In this document: positions 1-8,081 of the stretch, one piece after another
How the letters are laid out: every line of letters starts with the position of its first letter
Numbering within the stretch: the stretch's first letter is position 1
Assembly: GCA_020846815.1 (NCBI GenBank)
Contig: JADLDF010000190.1
Span: 1 to 14,347 of the forward strand
Length of the DNA: 14,347 bases
DNA from: Gammaproteobacteria bacterium
Lineage (GTDB): Bacteria; Pseudomonadota; Gammaproteobacteria; Steroidobacterales; Steroidobacteraceae
Reading direction: 5' to 3'
Notes under the pieces: model-generated
What the model was told of the DNA's origin: nothing
What the model saw: only the letters and a program-made list of their open reading frames with translations
The model's database searches: none
Made by a program: the position numbers and the translations under genes

Positions 1-1446
1 CAGACGCCGCGGCGCGGCGGCCGCATCCGCGTCGCCGGCATGGCGAGCTCGGCGGCCGACACGCTCGACCCGGCCAAGGGGTCGCTGTCGACCGATTACG
101 TCCGCCACTACATGCTCTACAGCGGCCTCACGCGGCTGCGTCCGGACCTGCGACCCGAGCTCGCGCTCGCCGAGGCGCTCGACACCGACGACCAGCGCAC
201 CTGGCGCATCCGGTTGCGCCGCGGCGTGCGTTTCCACGACGGGCGGCCGTTGACCGCGGCCGACGTCGTGTACTCGCTGCACCGCCACACCGTCGCGGCC
301 ACGGCCTCGAAATTCAAGGCGATCGCCGACCAGTTCGAGTCGATCGAGGCGAGCGGCCCGCTGGAAGCGCACCTGACGCTGCGCGGGCCGAACGCCGACC
401 TGCCGTCGATCCTGGCGGTCTCGCACGCGCTGATCGTGCCCGACGGCACCGTGGACTTCTCGCGCGGCATCGGCACCGGCGCCTACCGCCTGCGCGACTT
501 CAAGCCCGGTGTGCGCACCCTGGTGCAGCGCAATCCCGAATACTGGCGCGACGGCCGGCCCTGGCTCGACGAGATCGAGCTGATCGGCATCCCCGACGAG
601 CTGTCGCGCGTCAACGCGCTGCTGTCGGGCGACGTGCACCTCACCATCGCGCTCGACGCGCGCTCGACGCGCCGCGTACGCGAATCTCCCGGACACGCGT
701 TGCAGGTGACCAAGGGCGGCCTCTACACCAACCTGATCCTGCGTCAGGACCAGCGCCCGACTTCGAGCCCGGACCTGGTGCGTGCGATGCAGTACCTCTT
801 CGATCGGCCGACCATCCAGCGTGCGCTCTACCGCGGCTACGCCACGATCGCCAACGACACGCCGATCCCGCCCGGCCATCCCTATTTCAACGCGGACCTG
901 CCGCAGCGACCCTACGACCCGGAGCGCGCCCGCTTCCATCTGAAGCGCGCCGGCCTGCTCGGCATCCGCCTGCCGGTATACGCTTCGCCGGCCGCGAACC
1001 AGTCGGTCGAGATGGCGGCGATGCTGCAGCAGTCGGCGGCCGCCGCCGGCCTCAACCTCGCCGTCAACCGCGTGCCCGCAGACAGCTATTGGTCGAGCCA
1101 CTGGATGAAGCATCCACTCAGCTTCGGCAATACCAACCCGCGTCCGACCGCAGACCTCGTGTTCAGCACGCTGTTCCAGAGCAGCGCGCCCTGGAACGAG
1201 TCGGCCTGGCGCAACGAACGATTCGACTCACTGGTGGTCGCGGCGCGCGCCGAAGGGGACGAGACGCGGCGGCGCGAGATGTACGGCGAGATGCAGCGCC
1301 TGGTGCACGAGCACTGCGGTGTCTGCATCCCCGTGTTCATCGACATGATCGACGGCCATGACCGCCGGCTGCGCGGCTTCGGCTCGCTGCCGATCGGCGG
1401 CCTCATGGGCTACCAGTTCGCAGAGCACGTCTGGTGGGCGGGCTGA
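1..1446 (+). CDS. ABC transporter substrate-binding protein, family 5 (peptide/opine/nickel type), 5' end beyond window
   Basis: This is the periplasmic binding protein of a peptide-type ABC importer; it captures the solute and delivers it to the permease pair encoded next. The frame is open from base 1, and the residues before the first ATG (position 40) already read GGRIRVAG, the usual start of a mature family 5 binding protein. The ATG at 40 is therefore an internal Met, and the true start, signal peptide and any lipobox lie left of the window. 481 residues are visible. Typical landmarks are TLDPAKG near the N-terminus, GVRFHDGRPLTAADVVYSL (about residues 76-94), GTGAYRL and NPEYWRDGRPWLDEIEL in the first half, and a C-terminal lobe ending in YQFAEHVWWAG. 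The next permease starts within about 30 bp of the stop, so the two are co-transcribed. The family includes DppA, OppA, NikA and AccA (agrocinopine); the ligand cannot be told from sequence. Confidence 0.93.
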   Translation, partial: QTPRRGGRIRVAGMASSAADTLDPAKGSLSTDYVRHYMLYSGLTRLRPDLRPELALAEALDTDDQRTWRIRLRRGVRFHDGRPLTAADVVYSLHRHTVAATASKFKAIADQFESIEASGPLEAHLTLRGPNADLPSILAVSHALIVPDGTVDFSRGIGTGAYRLRDFKPGVRTLVQRNPEYWRDGRPWLDEIELIGIPDELSRVNALLSGDVHLTIALDARSTRRVRESPGHALQVTKGGLYTNLILRQDQRPTSSPDLVRAMQYLFDRPTIQRALYRGYATIANDTPIPPGHPYFNADLPQRPYDPERARFHLKRAGLLGIRLPVYASPAANQSVEMAAMLQQSAAAAGLNLAVNRVPADSYWSSHWMKHPLSFGNTNPRPTADLVFSTLFQSSAPWNESAWRNERFDSLVVAARAEGDETRRREMYGEMQRLVHEHCGVCIPVFIDMIDGHDRRLRGFGSLPIGGLMGYQFAEHVWWAG

Positions 1447-1477
1447 GCTCGTGGCCGCCCCGGTTTCACCGACCGCG

Positions 1478-2413
1478 ATGATCCTGCGCCGCCTCGGCGC
1501 GGCGTTGCTGACACTGTGCGGCGTCGCGGTGATCCTGTTCGCGATCACCTCGCTCCTGCCGGGCGACGCCGCCGAGCAGGCACTCGGCCAGGGCGCGACA
1601 CCGGAGACGGTCGCGGCGCTGCGCTTGGAGCTCGGCCTCGACCGCCCTGCCTACGTGCGCTTCGGCGAGTGGTTTTTCGGCATGCTGCGCGGTGACCCGG
1701 GGATGTCGCTGGCAGCGCAGCAGCCGGTGGCGACGCTGATCGGCGAACGGCTGCCGAAGTCGCTGCTGCTCGCCGGCCTGACCGCGCTGCTCGCGACGCC
1801 GTTCGCGCTCGGCATAGGCCTGCTGGCCGCGATGCGCCGCGGCTCGGCGCTCGACCGTGCGCTCAGCATCCTGACGCTGTCGATGGTGGCGGTGCCGGAG
1901 TTCCTGGTCGCGAGCCTCGCAGTGCTGGTGTTCGCGGTACAGCTGCGCTGGCTGTCGGCGCTCGCGTCGCTGCCGGCGGACTGGACCGCGCTCGACTTCC
2001 TGCGCGCCTATGCGATGCCGGTGCTGGCGCTCGGCTTCGTCGTGGTCGCGCAGATGGCGCGGATGACCCGTGCCGCGGTGATCGCCCAGCTCGAGCAGCC
2101 CTACGCCGAAATGGCGCGCCTCAAGGGCGTGGGCCCGGTGCGCCTCGTGCTGCGCCACGCGCTGCCGAACGCCGCCGGCCCGATCGCCAATGCCGTGGCG
2201 CTCAGCCTCTCCTACCTGCTCGGCGGCGCGATCATCGTCGAGACGATCTTCAACTACCCGGGGCTCGCGAGCCTCATGGTCGATGCGGTCGCGAACCGCG
2301 ACATGCCGCTGCTGCAGACCTGCGCGATGATCTTCTGCGCGGCCTATCTCACGCTGGTGCTCATCGCCGACGTGATCGCGATCGCCTCGAACCCGAGGCT
2401 GCGGCATCGATGA
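1478..2413 (+). CDS. ABC transporter permease, DppB/OppB type
   Basis: This is the first inner-membrane permease of the importer. From the ATG at 1478 it is 311 residues, a normal DppB length. It opens with MILRRLGAALLTL and a first membrane segment followed by LLPGDAAEQ, matching the DppB pattern of an LRR start and a PGD motif after helix 1. Further hydrophobic segments follow, and the cytoplasmic EAA coupling loop (about residues 211-231, EMARLKGVGPVRLVLRHALPN without the final N) contacts the ATPase. The C-terminal helices contain GGAIIVETIFNYPGL, highly typical of the family. A GTG at 1451, 4 bp after the upstream stop, would add nine residues; neither start has a strong Shine-Dalgarno, and I chose 1478 because it fits the family N-terminus. 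The stop overlaps the start of the next permease (ATGA), implying translational coupling. Confidence 0.93.
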   Translation: MILRRLGAALLTLCGVAVILFAITSLLPGDAAEQALGQGATPETVAALRLELGLDRPAYVRFGEWFFGMLRGDPGMSLAAQQPVATLIGERLPKSLLLAGLTALLATPFALGIGLLAAMRRGSALDRALSILTLSMVAVPEFLVASLAVLVFAVQLRWLSALASLPADWTALDFLRAYAMPVLALGFVVVAQMARMTRAAVIAQLEQPYAEMARLKGVGPVRLVLRHALPNAAGPIANAVALSLSYLLGGAIIVETIFNYPGLASLMVDAVANRDMPLLQTCAMIFCAAYLTLVLIADVIAIASNPRLRHR

Positions 2414-3324
2414 GCCTCCCGTCGCCGCCGACATCCACCATGGCGCCGCAGGCGGCCCCGCCGGGATGCCAACCCTCGCCGCCGCCCGCGGCCGTCGTTC
2501 CGCCCGCGGCCGGCTTGCGTCTGCCACTCGCCGGCTGGATCGGGCTGACGATCGTCGTATTCTGGCTGCTCGTCGCGCTGTTCGGCCCCTGGCTCGCCCC
2601 GCATCCGGTCGGCGCGATGGTCTCGGAGGACGTGTTCGACCACATCTCCGCAGCCTTCCCGCTCGGCAGCGACTACCTCGGCCGCGACATGCTGAGCCGG
2701 ATGCTGCACGGCACGCGCTTCACCGTCGGGCTGGCGCTCGTCGCTGCGCTGCTCGCCAGCGGCACCGGCGTCGCGCTGGCGCTGTGGGCGGCGGTCGGCG
2801 GCCGCGTGGTCGACGAATCGCTGAGCCGCTTCATGGACACGATGATCTCGGTGCCCAGCAAGATCTTCGCGCTGGTCATGGTCGCAGCCTTCGGCTCGTC
2901 GGTGCCGCTGCTGCTGCTGACCGCCGCGGTCACCTACGTGCCCGGCGCCTACCGCATCGCTCGCGCGCTCGCGGTGCAGATCGCAGCGCTCGACTACGTG
3001 CAGTCGGCGCGTGCCCGCGGCGAGACGCGTCTCGCGCTCGCACTACGCGAGATCCTGCCCAATCTGCACGCACCGATGCTGGCCGATTTCGGCGTGCGCT
3101 TCGTATTCATCGTGCTGCTGCTCGCGGGCCTGAGCTTCCTCGGCCTCGGCGTGCAGCCGCCGGACGCCGACCTCGGCTCGCTGGTGCGCGAGAACCTCGG
3201 CGGCCTCAGCGAGGCCGCGCCGGCCGTGCTGATACCGACGTTCTCGATCGCCTCGCTGACCATCGGCGTCAATCTGCTGATCGACGCCCTGCCGGCTGCC
3301 GGCGATCGCGCGGGGCGCGGCTGA
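2410..3324 (+). CDS. ABC transporter permease, DppC/OppC type
   Basis: This is the second inner-membrane permease, partner of the preceding gene. It has 304 residues. After a first helix (about residues 40-60, GWIGLTIVVFWLLVALFGPWLAP) come HPVG and then FPLGSDYLGRDMLSRMLHGTR, the DppC hallmark that follows helix 1. The EAA coupling loop lies at about residues 195-218 (DYVQSARARGETRL through REILPN), followed by LSFLGLGVQPPDADLGSLV, also diagnostic. The start ATG overlaps the previous stop by 4 bp. The N-terminus is oddly long and proline-rich for about 33 residues (PSPP, APPG, SPPP), and an internal Met at residue 11 is an alternative start. The C-terminus ends in a short DALPAAGDRAGRG tail. 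The ATPase gene starts 1 bp after the stop. Confidence 0.92.
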   Translation: MSLPSPPTSTMAPQAAPPGCQPSPPPAAVVPPAAGLRLPLAGWIGLTIVVFWLLVALFGPWLAPHPVGAMVSEDVFDHISAAFPLGSDYLGRDMLSRMLHGTRFTVGLALVAALLASGTGVALALWAAVGGRVVDESLSRFMDTMISVPSKIFALVMVAAFGSSVPLLLLTAAVTYVPGAYRIARALAVQIAALDYVQSARARGETRLALALREILPNLHAPMLADFGVRFVFIVLLLAGLSFLGLGVQPPDADLGSLVRENLGGLSEAAPAVLIPTFSIASLTIGVNLLIDALPAAGDRAGRG

Positions 3325-3325
3325 G

Positions 3326-5209
3326 ATGGACGCCTTCGTCGAGGTGCAGGGCCTGCGGATCGTCACCGATGCCTCGGCGCCGGGCGGCTCTACGACCCTG
3401 GTGCACGACGTCTCGTTCGCGATCCCGCGCGGCGAGGTGCTGGCCCTGATCGGCGAGTCGGGCTCCGGCAAGACCACGATCGCGCTGGCGCTGCTCGGCC
3501 ACGCGCGGCGTGGCTGCCGTATCGAGGGCGGCCAGGTGCGCGTCGGCGACCTGGACCTGCGCGCGCTCAGCTCCCGCGAGCTCGAGGCGGTGCGCGGCAT
3601 GCGCATCGCCTATGTGGCGCAGAGTGCCGCTGCAGCGTTCAACCCGGCACATACCTTGATGGACCAGGTGATCGAGAGTGCCCGGTTGCGCGGCATCGCG
3701 CCGCGCGCGGAACTCGAACGGCGCGCGGTCGCGCTGTTCCAGTCGCTCTCGCTGCCGGATCCGCAGAACATCGGTGGCCGCTACCCGCACCAGGTCTCCG
3801 GTGGCCAGTTGCAGCGGATCATGGCGGCCATGGCGCTGGTGGCGGACCCCGATCTCGTGATCTTCGACGAGCCCACCACTGCGCTCGACGTCACCACGCA
3901 GATCGAGGTGCTGCGCGCCATCCGCCACGTGCTGCGCGAGCACGGCACGACCGCGGTCTACGTCTCGCACGACCTCGCGCTGGTCGCGCAGCTCGCCGAC
4001 CGCGTGGTCGTGCTGCAGGGGGGCCGGGTACGTGAGTCCGGCACCGCCGTCGAAGTGCTCGCGGCACCGCGCGATGCCTATACGCAGACGCTGGTCGCAG
4101 CGCACCAGCCCGTCGGCCGGAGCTCCGCCGGCGCTGCGCAGGCCCCCGGCTGCACGGGCGGTGCTGCCGCGCCGCAGCCCGTGACGGCGCCGCTGCTGCG
4201 CCTGTGCGGCGTCACTGCCGGTTACGGTCCGCGCGATCGCGATGGCCTGCCACGCGCGACCGTGCTGCGCGACCTCGACCTCGAGATCGGGCGCGGCGCG
4301 ACGCTCGGCGTGATCGGCGAATCGGGCTCCGGCAAGTCGACGCTGGCGCGCGTGATCGCAGGCCTCGTGCCCGCCGCGCGCGGCACGCTCGAGCTCGACG
4401 GCGCGCGACTCGCGCCGGCGCTCGAACAGCGGCATCGCGAGGACTTCCGGCGCATCCAGCTGGTGTTCCAGGACGCGGATACCTCCTTGAACCCCGCGCA
4501 CAGCGTCGAGCGCCTGCTGTCGCGTCCGCTCGAGCTCTATCATGGACAGCGCGGCGCCGCGGCCCGCGCAGAGGTGGCGCGCCTGCTCGACCTGGTGAAG
4601 CTGCCGGCGGCGGTCGCGACGCGGCTGCCGCGCGAGCTCTCCGGCGGCCAGAAGCAGCGTGTCAGCCTGGCGCGTGCGCTCGCGGCCGGCCCGGACCTGC
4701 TGCTCTGCGACGAGGTCACGGCCTCGCTCGACACCGTGGTCGGCGCGGCCATCCTCGAGCTGCTCGCGAGCCTGCGGCGCGAACTGGGCCTGGCGATGAT
4801 CTTCATCAGCCACGACATCGCCAACACCCGCGAGATCTGCGACAGCCTGCTGGTGCTGTACGGCGGGCGACGCGTGCAGGGCGGGGACCGCGAAGGGCTG
4901 CGCGCCCCTCCCTTCCATCCCTACACGGACCTGCTGGTCGCCTCGGTGCCGCGGATGCGACGTGGCTGGCTCGACGAGGTCGCGCAGCGCCCTGCGCTGC
5001 TCGCCGCGCAGGCGGCCAGCGGGCCGCGCGCGGCGCCGGGCCTCTGCCCGTTCCTGCCGCGCTGCGCGGCACGCGTCGCAGGTGTTTGCGACCGCGAGCC
5101 GGCGCCGCTGCGGCGCGACGACTCGGGTCGCGAGGTCGTCTGCCACCTCGAGCTCGACCAGCTCGCCGCGTGGCAGGCGGCGGAGATCCGCCGCGTGGAG
5201 GCCGGATGA
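3326..5209 (+). CDS. Dual-domain peptide-type ABC transporter ATPase (DppD-DppF fusion)
   Basis: One 627-residue polypeptide supplies both nucleotide-binding domains of the importer, which DppD and DppF supply separately in E. coli. Domain 1: Walker [10 protein letters not shown] (43-51), Q-loop Q99, signature VSGGQ (157-161), Walker B LVIFDEP (177-183), switch H215. Domain 2, after an Ala/Pro/Gly-rich linker (about 262-288): Walker [10 protein letters not shown] (331-339), Q382, signature LSGGQ (438-442), Walker B LLLCDE (458-463), H496. Both sites look catalytically intact. The C-terminus carries the oligopeptide/dipeptide-transporter tail with four cysteines (C574, C580, C588, C606, beginning LCPFLPRC). 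In structurally studied OppD/DppD-like ATPases this region binds a [4Fe-4S] cluster. Only the second half has this tail. Fused ATPases of this kind are common (YejF and GsiA are examples). The stop overlaps the start of the [2Fe-2S] gene. Confidence 0.95.
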   Translation: MDAFVEVQGLRIVTDASAPGGSTTLVHDVSFAIPRGEVLALIGESGSGKTTIALALLGHARRGCRIEGGQVRVGDLDLRALSSRELEAVRGMRIAYVAQSAAAAFNPAHTLMDQVIESARLRGIAPRAELERRAVALFQSLSLPDPQNIGGRYPHQVSGGQLQRIMAAMALVADPDLVIFDEPTTALDVTTQIEVLRAIRHVLREHGTTAVYVSHDLALVAQLADRVVVLQGGRVRESGTAVEVLAAPRDAYTQTLVAAHQPVGRSSAGAAQAPGCTGGAAAPQPVTAPLLRLCGVTAGYGPRDRDGLPRATVLRDLDLEIGRGATLGVIGESGSGKSTLARVIAGLVPAARGTLELDGARLAPALEQRHREDFRRIQLVFQDADTSLNPAHSVERLLSRPLELYHGQRGAAARAEVARLLDLVKLPAAVATRLPRELSGGQKQRVSLARALAAGPDLLLCDEVTASLDTVVGAAILELLASLRRELGLAMIFISHDIANTREICDSLLVLYGGRRVQGGDREGLRAPPFHPYTDLLVASVPRMRRGWLDEVAQRPALLAAQAASGPRAAPGLCPFLPRCAARVAGVCDREPAPLRRDDSGREVVCHLELDQLAAWQAAEIRRVEAG

Positions 5210-5517
5210 GCGGCGGCCGTTTCGTACGCCTCGGCGCGATCGACCGCCGCCGCATCGAGCTCTTCCTCGATGGTCGGGCGATCGAGGCACTCGAGGGCGA
5301 CAGCCTGCTGGTCGCGCTGCTCGCGAATGCCGGTACGGTGCGCGACTCGGAGTTCGGCGACGGCGCGCGCGCCGGCTTCTGCCTGATGGGCGCCTGCCAG
5401 GACTGCTGGGTCTGGACCGAGTCGGGCGAGCGCCTGCGCGCCTGCACCACGCCGGTGGCGCCAGGCCTGAGGATCTCCACGCGCGGGCCGGAGGGCGGGT
5501 GGCTGCGCCGCGGCTGA
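5206..5517 (+). CDS. (2Fe-2S)-binding small subunit of HcnABC/opine-oxidase-type dehydrogenase
   Basis: A 103-residue ferredoxin-like electron-transfer subunit. It has the plant-type [2Fe-2S] ligand pattern C-x4-C-x2-C-x12-C, seen as C59, C64, C67 and C80 (GFCLMGACQDCWV, then RLRAC). Length and motif match HcnA and the gamma subunits of octopine/nopaline oxidase and D-hydroxyproline dehydrogenase, which wire the flavin subunits to a membrane acceptor. The ATG at 5206 overlaps the ATPase stop (ATGA) and is preceded by a good ribosome-binding site, GGAGG at 5197-5201, so this start is well supported although the frame is open further upstream. It overlaps the next gene by 19 bp. The subunit assignment is firm; the substrate of the complex is not determined. 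Confidence 0.9.
   Translation: MSGGRFVRLGAIDRRRIELFLDGRAIEALEGDSLLVALLANAGTVRDSEFGDGARAGFCLMGACQDCWVWTESGERLRACTTPVAPGLRISTRGPEGGWLRRG
5490..5494 (+). promoter_or_regulatory. Ribosome-binding site fixing the GTG start at 5499
   Basis: GGAGG lies 4 bp before the GTG at 5499, inside the end of the [2Fe-2S] gene. There is no ATG near the expected N-terminus of the next protein, and the dinucleotide-binding strand starts only a few residues after this GTG, so this site decides the start. Confidence 0.65.
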
Positions 5518-6878
5518 TCGTGGTCGGCACCGGCCCCGCGGGCATCCGTGCCGCCGCGGCGCTGGTGCGCGCCGGCCTTCGTCCGGTGCTGGTCGACGAG
5601 GGCGAGCTCGGCGGCGGGCGGATATTCGCGCGCCGCCCGGAGTCCTTGCGCGCCGCCGACGACGACGCCGCGCTCTACGGCCCCGATGCCGCGGCGGCAC
5701 GGTCGGTGCACGCGGCGTTCGACGCGCTGCGCGACCGGGTCGACTACCGGCCGCGCACGCTCGCCTGGAACCACGTGCCCGGCCGGCTCTACGTCGCGAG
5801 CGGCACGCGCAGCGAGACGCTGGAGTACGACGCGCTGCTGATCTCTGCCGGCGCCACCGACCGCCTGCTGCCGGTCGAGGGCTGGCAGCTCGCCGGCACC
5901 TATTCGCTGGGCGGCGCGCAGCTCGCACTCAAGACCCAGGCCTGCGCAGTGGGGCGCCGCGTCGCCTTCGTCGGCACCGGGCCGCTGCTCTACCTCGTTG
6001 CCGCGCAGTACGCCAAGGCCGGCGCCGGCGTCGCCGGCGTCTTCGACACCTCGCGCTGGGCGCTGCGCCTCGGCGCCCTGCCGCGGCTGCTCGCCGGCTG
6101 GCGCCTGCTGCTGCACGGCGCCGGGCTCGAGCTCGCGCTGCGCCGCGCGGGCGTGGCCGTGCACCGGGGCATCGAACCCTCGCGGATCGAAGGCACACCC
6201 GCATCCGGCGTCGCCGGCTTCGCCTGGCGCGACGCGCGCGGCAGGTCGCAGCACATCGACTGCGATGCGGTGGCACTGGGCTTCCACCTGCGTCCCGAGG
6301 CGCAGCTCGCCGACCTCGCGCGCTGCGCATTCGAGTACCACGCACCGACGCGGCAGTGGCGACCGCGGGTCGATACCGACGGGCGCAGCTCCGTACGCGG
6401 CATCTACCTCGCCGGCGATGGTGGGCGCGTGCGCGGCGCCGCCGCGGCCGAAGCCGCCGGCGAGCTCGCCGCACTCGCCGCGCTGCAGGATCTCGGCCTG
6501 CCGGTCGACGCGAACGCGATGGCGGCGCTGCGCCTGCGGCTCGCGACGCTGGAACGCTTCGCCGACGGCCTCGCCGCGGCCTTCCCGTGGCCGGCCGGCC
6601 TCGCCGCCCGCGTCGGCGACGCAACCCTGGTCTGCCGCTGCGAGGCGATCACCGCGGGCGAGCTGCGCCGTGCCTGCAGCGAAGGCGGCGCGCGCGAAGC
6701 GAATCGCGCCAAGGCATTCTCGCGCGTCGGCATGGGCCGCTGCCAGGGCCGCTACTGCGGCGAGGCAGCCGCCGAGATCATCGCCGCGGCAAGCGGCGCG
6801 TCGCACGAAGACGTCGGCCGGCTGCGCGCCCAGGCGCCGGTGAAACCGTTGCCGCTGTCGACCCGGAGCGAATCGTGA
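5499..6878 (+). CDS. FAD/NAD(P)-fold oxidoreductase subunit with C-terminal BFD-type [2Fe-2S] site (HcnB/OoxA-like)
   Basis: The 459-residue alpha subunit of the dehydrogenase. It starts at GTG with the first dinucleotide motif GTGPAG at residues 10-15, and has a second glycine motif, GTGPLL, at 159-164. An AGDGG stretch (D307) is the usual FAD-contacting strand. The C-terminus is a bacterioferritin-associated-ferredoxin-like site with C379-x-C381 (VCRCEAIT) and C415-x4-C420 (GRCQGRYC), predicted to bind [2Fe-2S]. This is the exact layout of HcnB, octopine/nopaline oxidase subunit A and D-hydroxyproline dehydrogenase alpha. Two details stand out: the first motif is followed by GGGR where relatives often have GGQ, and the second motif lacks its third glycine, which is common in this group and argues against NAD as the acceptor. 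It overlaps the small subunit gene by 19 bp and lies 16 bp before the DAO-type subunit. Confidence 0.9.
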   Translation: MAAPRLIVVGTGPAGIRAAAALVRAGLRPVLVDEGELGGGRIFARRPESLRAADDDAALYGPDAAAARSVHAAFDALRDRVDYRPRTLAWNHVPGRLYVASGTRSETLEYDALLISAGATDRLLPVEGWQLAGTYSLGGAQLALKTQACAVGRRVAFVGTGPLLYLVAAQYAKAGAGVAGVFDTSRWALRLGALPRLLAGWRLLLHGAGLELALRRAGVAVHRGIEPSRIEGTPASGVAGFAWRDARGRSQHIDCDAVALGFHLRPEAQLADLARCAFEYHAPTRQWRPRVDTDGRSSVRGIYLAGDGGRVRGAAAAEAAGELAALAALQDLGLPVDANAMAALRLRLATLERFADGLAAAFPWPAGLAARVGDATLVCRCEAITAGELRRACSEGGAREANRAKAFSRVGMGRCQGRYCGEAAAEIIAAASGASHEDVGRLRAQAPVKPLPLSTRSES

Positions 6879-6894
6879 GCCGGAGCTCGCAGCC

Positions 6895-8043
6895 ATGAAG
6901 CGCGGCTCGCAGACTCGCGCCGGCAGCGACGTGCTCGTCGTCGGCGGCGGCCTGGTCGGCACCTCGGCCGCATTCTTCCTCGCACGTCGCGGCCGGCGCG
7001 TGACACTGCTCGAGCGCTTCCTCGTCGGCCAGCAGGCGAGCGGCACCAACTTCGGCAACGTGCGCCGCCAGGGGCGGCCGGCATTCGAGATCCCGCTCGC
7101 GAACCGCGCGCTCGCAAGCTGGCGGCGCATGCCCGAGCTCACCGGCACAGACGTAGAGTTCCTGCCACATGGCCACCTGCGGATCTGCTACCGCGACCGG
7201 CCCGAGTATCTTGCCCGCTTCCATGCCCATGCAGCCGAGGTCGCGCCGCTCGGTCTGCCGCTCGAAGTGCTCGAGGGCGCCGCCCTGCACGCGCGCTTTC
7301 CCTTCCTCGGCTCCGACGTGCTTGCCGGCTCGTTCTCGCCCGAGGATGGTCACGCCAACCCGCGGCTCGTTTCGCCGGCGTTCGCGCGCGGGGCGCGCGC
7401 CGCGGGCGCGAGCGTGCAAGAAGCGGTCGAGGTCCGCGGTATCGTCCACGATGGCCGCGACTTCCGCGTCGACGCCGCCGACGGCCGCACGTTCGCCGCG
7501 CCGGCACTGCTGCTCGCTGCCGGTGCCTGGTCGAGCGCGTTCGCGGCGGCCTTCGGCGAGCCGGTCGCGCTCACCACCCGGGCGCCGACGATGTCGGTCA
7601 CCGAGCCCGTGCCGTATGCGATCGGACCGTCGATCGGCGTGTCGACGCCCGTGGAGCTCGAATCGGTCTACTTCCGCCAGGTCCCGCGCGGCAACGTGAT
7701 CATCGGCGGCAGCACCCGCGGGCCGTCCTGGACCGACGAGCGTCGCGCGCCGGTCGTAGCAGAGAACACGCTGAGCCAGCTCGCCCAGATCGAGCGGCTC
7801 GCGCCCGCGCTCGCACGTTTGAACCTGATCCGCGTCTGGAGCGGCGTCGAGAGCTATCCGCCCGACGATACGCCCGTGATCGGCGCGAGCCGGCGGCAAC
7901 CGGGCCTGTTCTACGCCTTCGGCTTCTCTGGCTCGGGCTTCCAGATTGGTCCAGGAGTGGGCGAGACCCTGGCCGAGCTGATCGCGACCGGCTCGACGCC
8001 GATCGACCTCGGCCCCTATTCGATCGCGCGCTTCGGGCGCTGA
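6895..8043 (+). CDS. FAD-dependent DAO-family oxidoreductase, catalytic subunit (HcnC/OoxB-like)
   Basis: A 382-residue D-amino-acid-oxidase-family flavoprotein, probably the subunit where the amine or amino-acid substrate is oxidised. The N-terminal FAD motif is GGGLVG (residues 17-22), with the ribose-binding acidic residue E40 at the end of strand 2 (VTLLERF). ASGTNFGNVRRQGRP follows, the conserved segment after the flavin site in this subgroup. The C-terminal flavin-contacting segment reads YAFGFSGSGFQIGPGVGE. The order small [2Fe-2S], BFD flavoprotein, DAO flavoprotein is that of hcnABC. The ATG at 6895 is preceded by GGAG at 6882-6885, 9 bp away, and the gap to the previous gene is 16 bp. 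It is the last gene of the operon; a convergent gene lies beyond a structured junction. Glycine, D-hydroxyproline, proline, sarcosine-like amines or opines are all possible substrates for the family. Confidence 0.9.
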   Translation: MKRGSQTRAGSDVLVVGGGLVGTSAAFFLARRGRRVTLLERFLVGQQASGTNFGNVRRQGRPAFEIPLANRALASWRRMPELTGTDVEFLPHGHLRICYRDRPEYLARFHAHAAEVAPLGLPLEVLEGAALHARFPFLGSDVLAGSFSPEDGHANPRLVSPAFARGARAAGASVQEAVEVRGIVHDGRDFRVDAADGRTFAAPALLLAAGAWSSAFAAAFGEPVALTTRAPTMSVTEPVPYAIGPSIGVSTPVELESVYFRQVPRGNVIIGGSTRGPSWTDERRAPVVAENTLSQLAQIERLAPALARLNLIRVWSGVESYPPDDTPVIGASRRQPGLFYAFGFSGSGFQIGPGVGETLAELIATGSTPIDLGPYSIARFGR

Positions 8044-8081
8044 GCCGGAATCCCTCGGTCAGGCGACGCGCACCCGGATGC

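Noticed and set aside
40..1446. ATG at 40 as the start of the binding protein
   Set aside because: The in-frame residues before it match the mature N-terminus of the family, so the gene begins outside the window.
3269..5545. 758-codon open frame on the minus strand through the ATPase gene
   Set aside because: Antisense shadow of the fused ATPase; the translation is Arg/Ala/Gln-rich without domains, as expected in very GC-rich DNA.
4806..7148. 780-codon open frame on the minus strand through the dehydrogenase subunits
   Set aside because: Antisense shadow; low-complexity composition and no recognisable motif, while the plus strand carries clear conserved families.
5206..8043. Naming the three subunits hcnABC
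   Set aside because: Order and architecture agree, but opine oxidases and D-hydroxyproline dehydrogenase share them, and no glycine-specific feature can be identified by eye.
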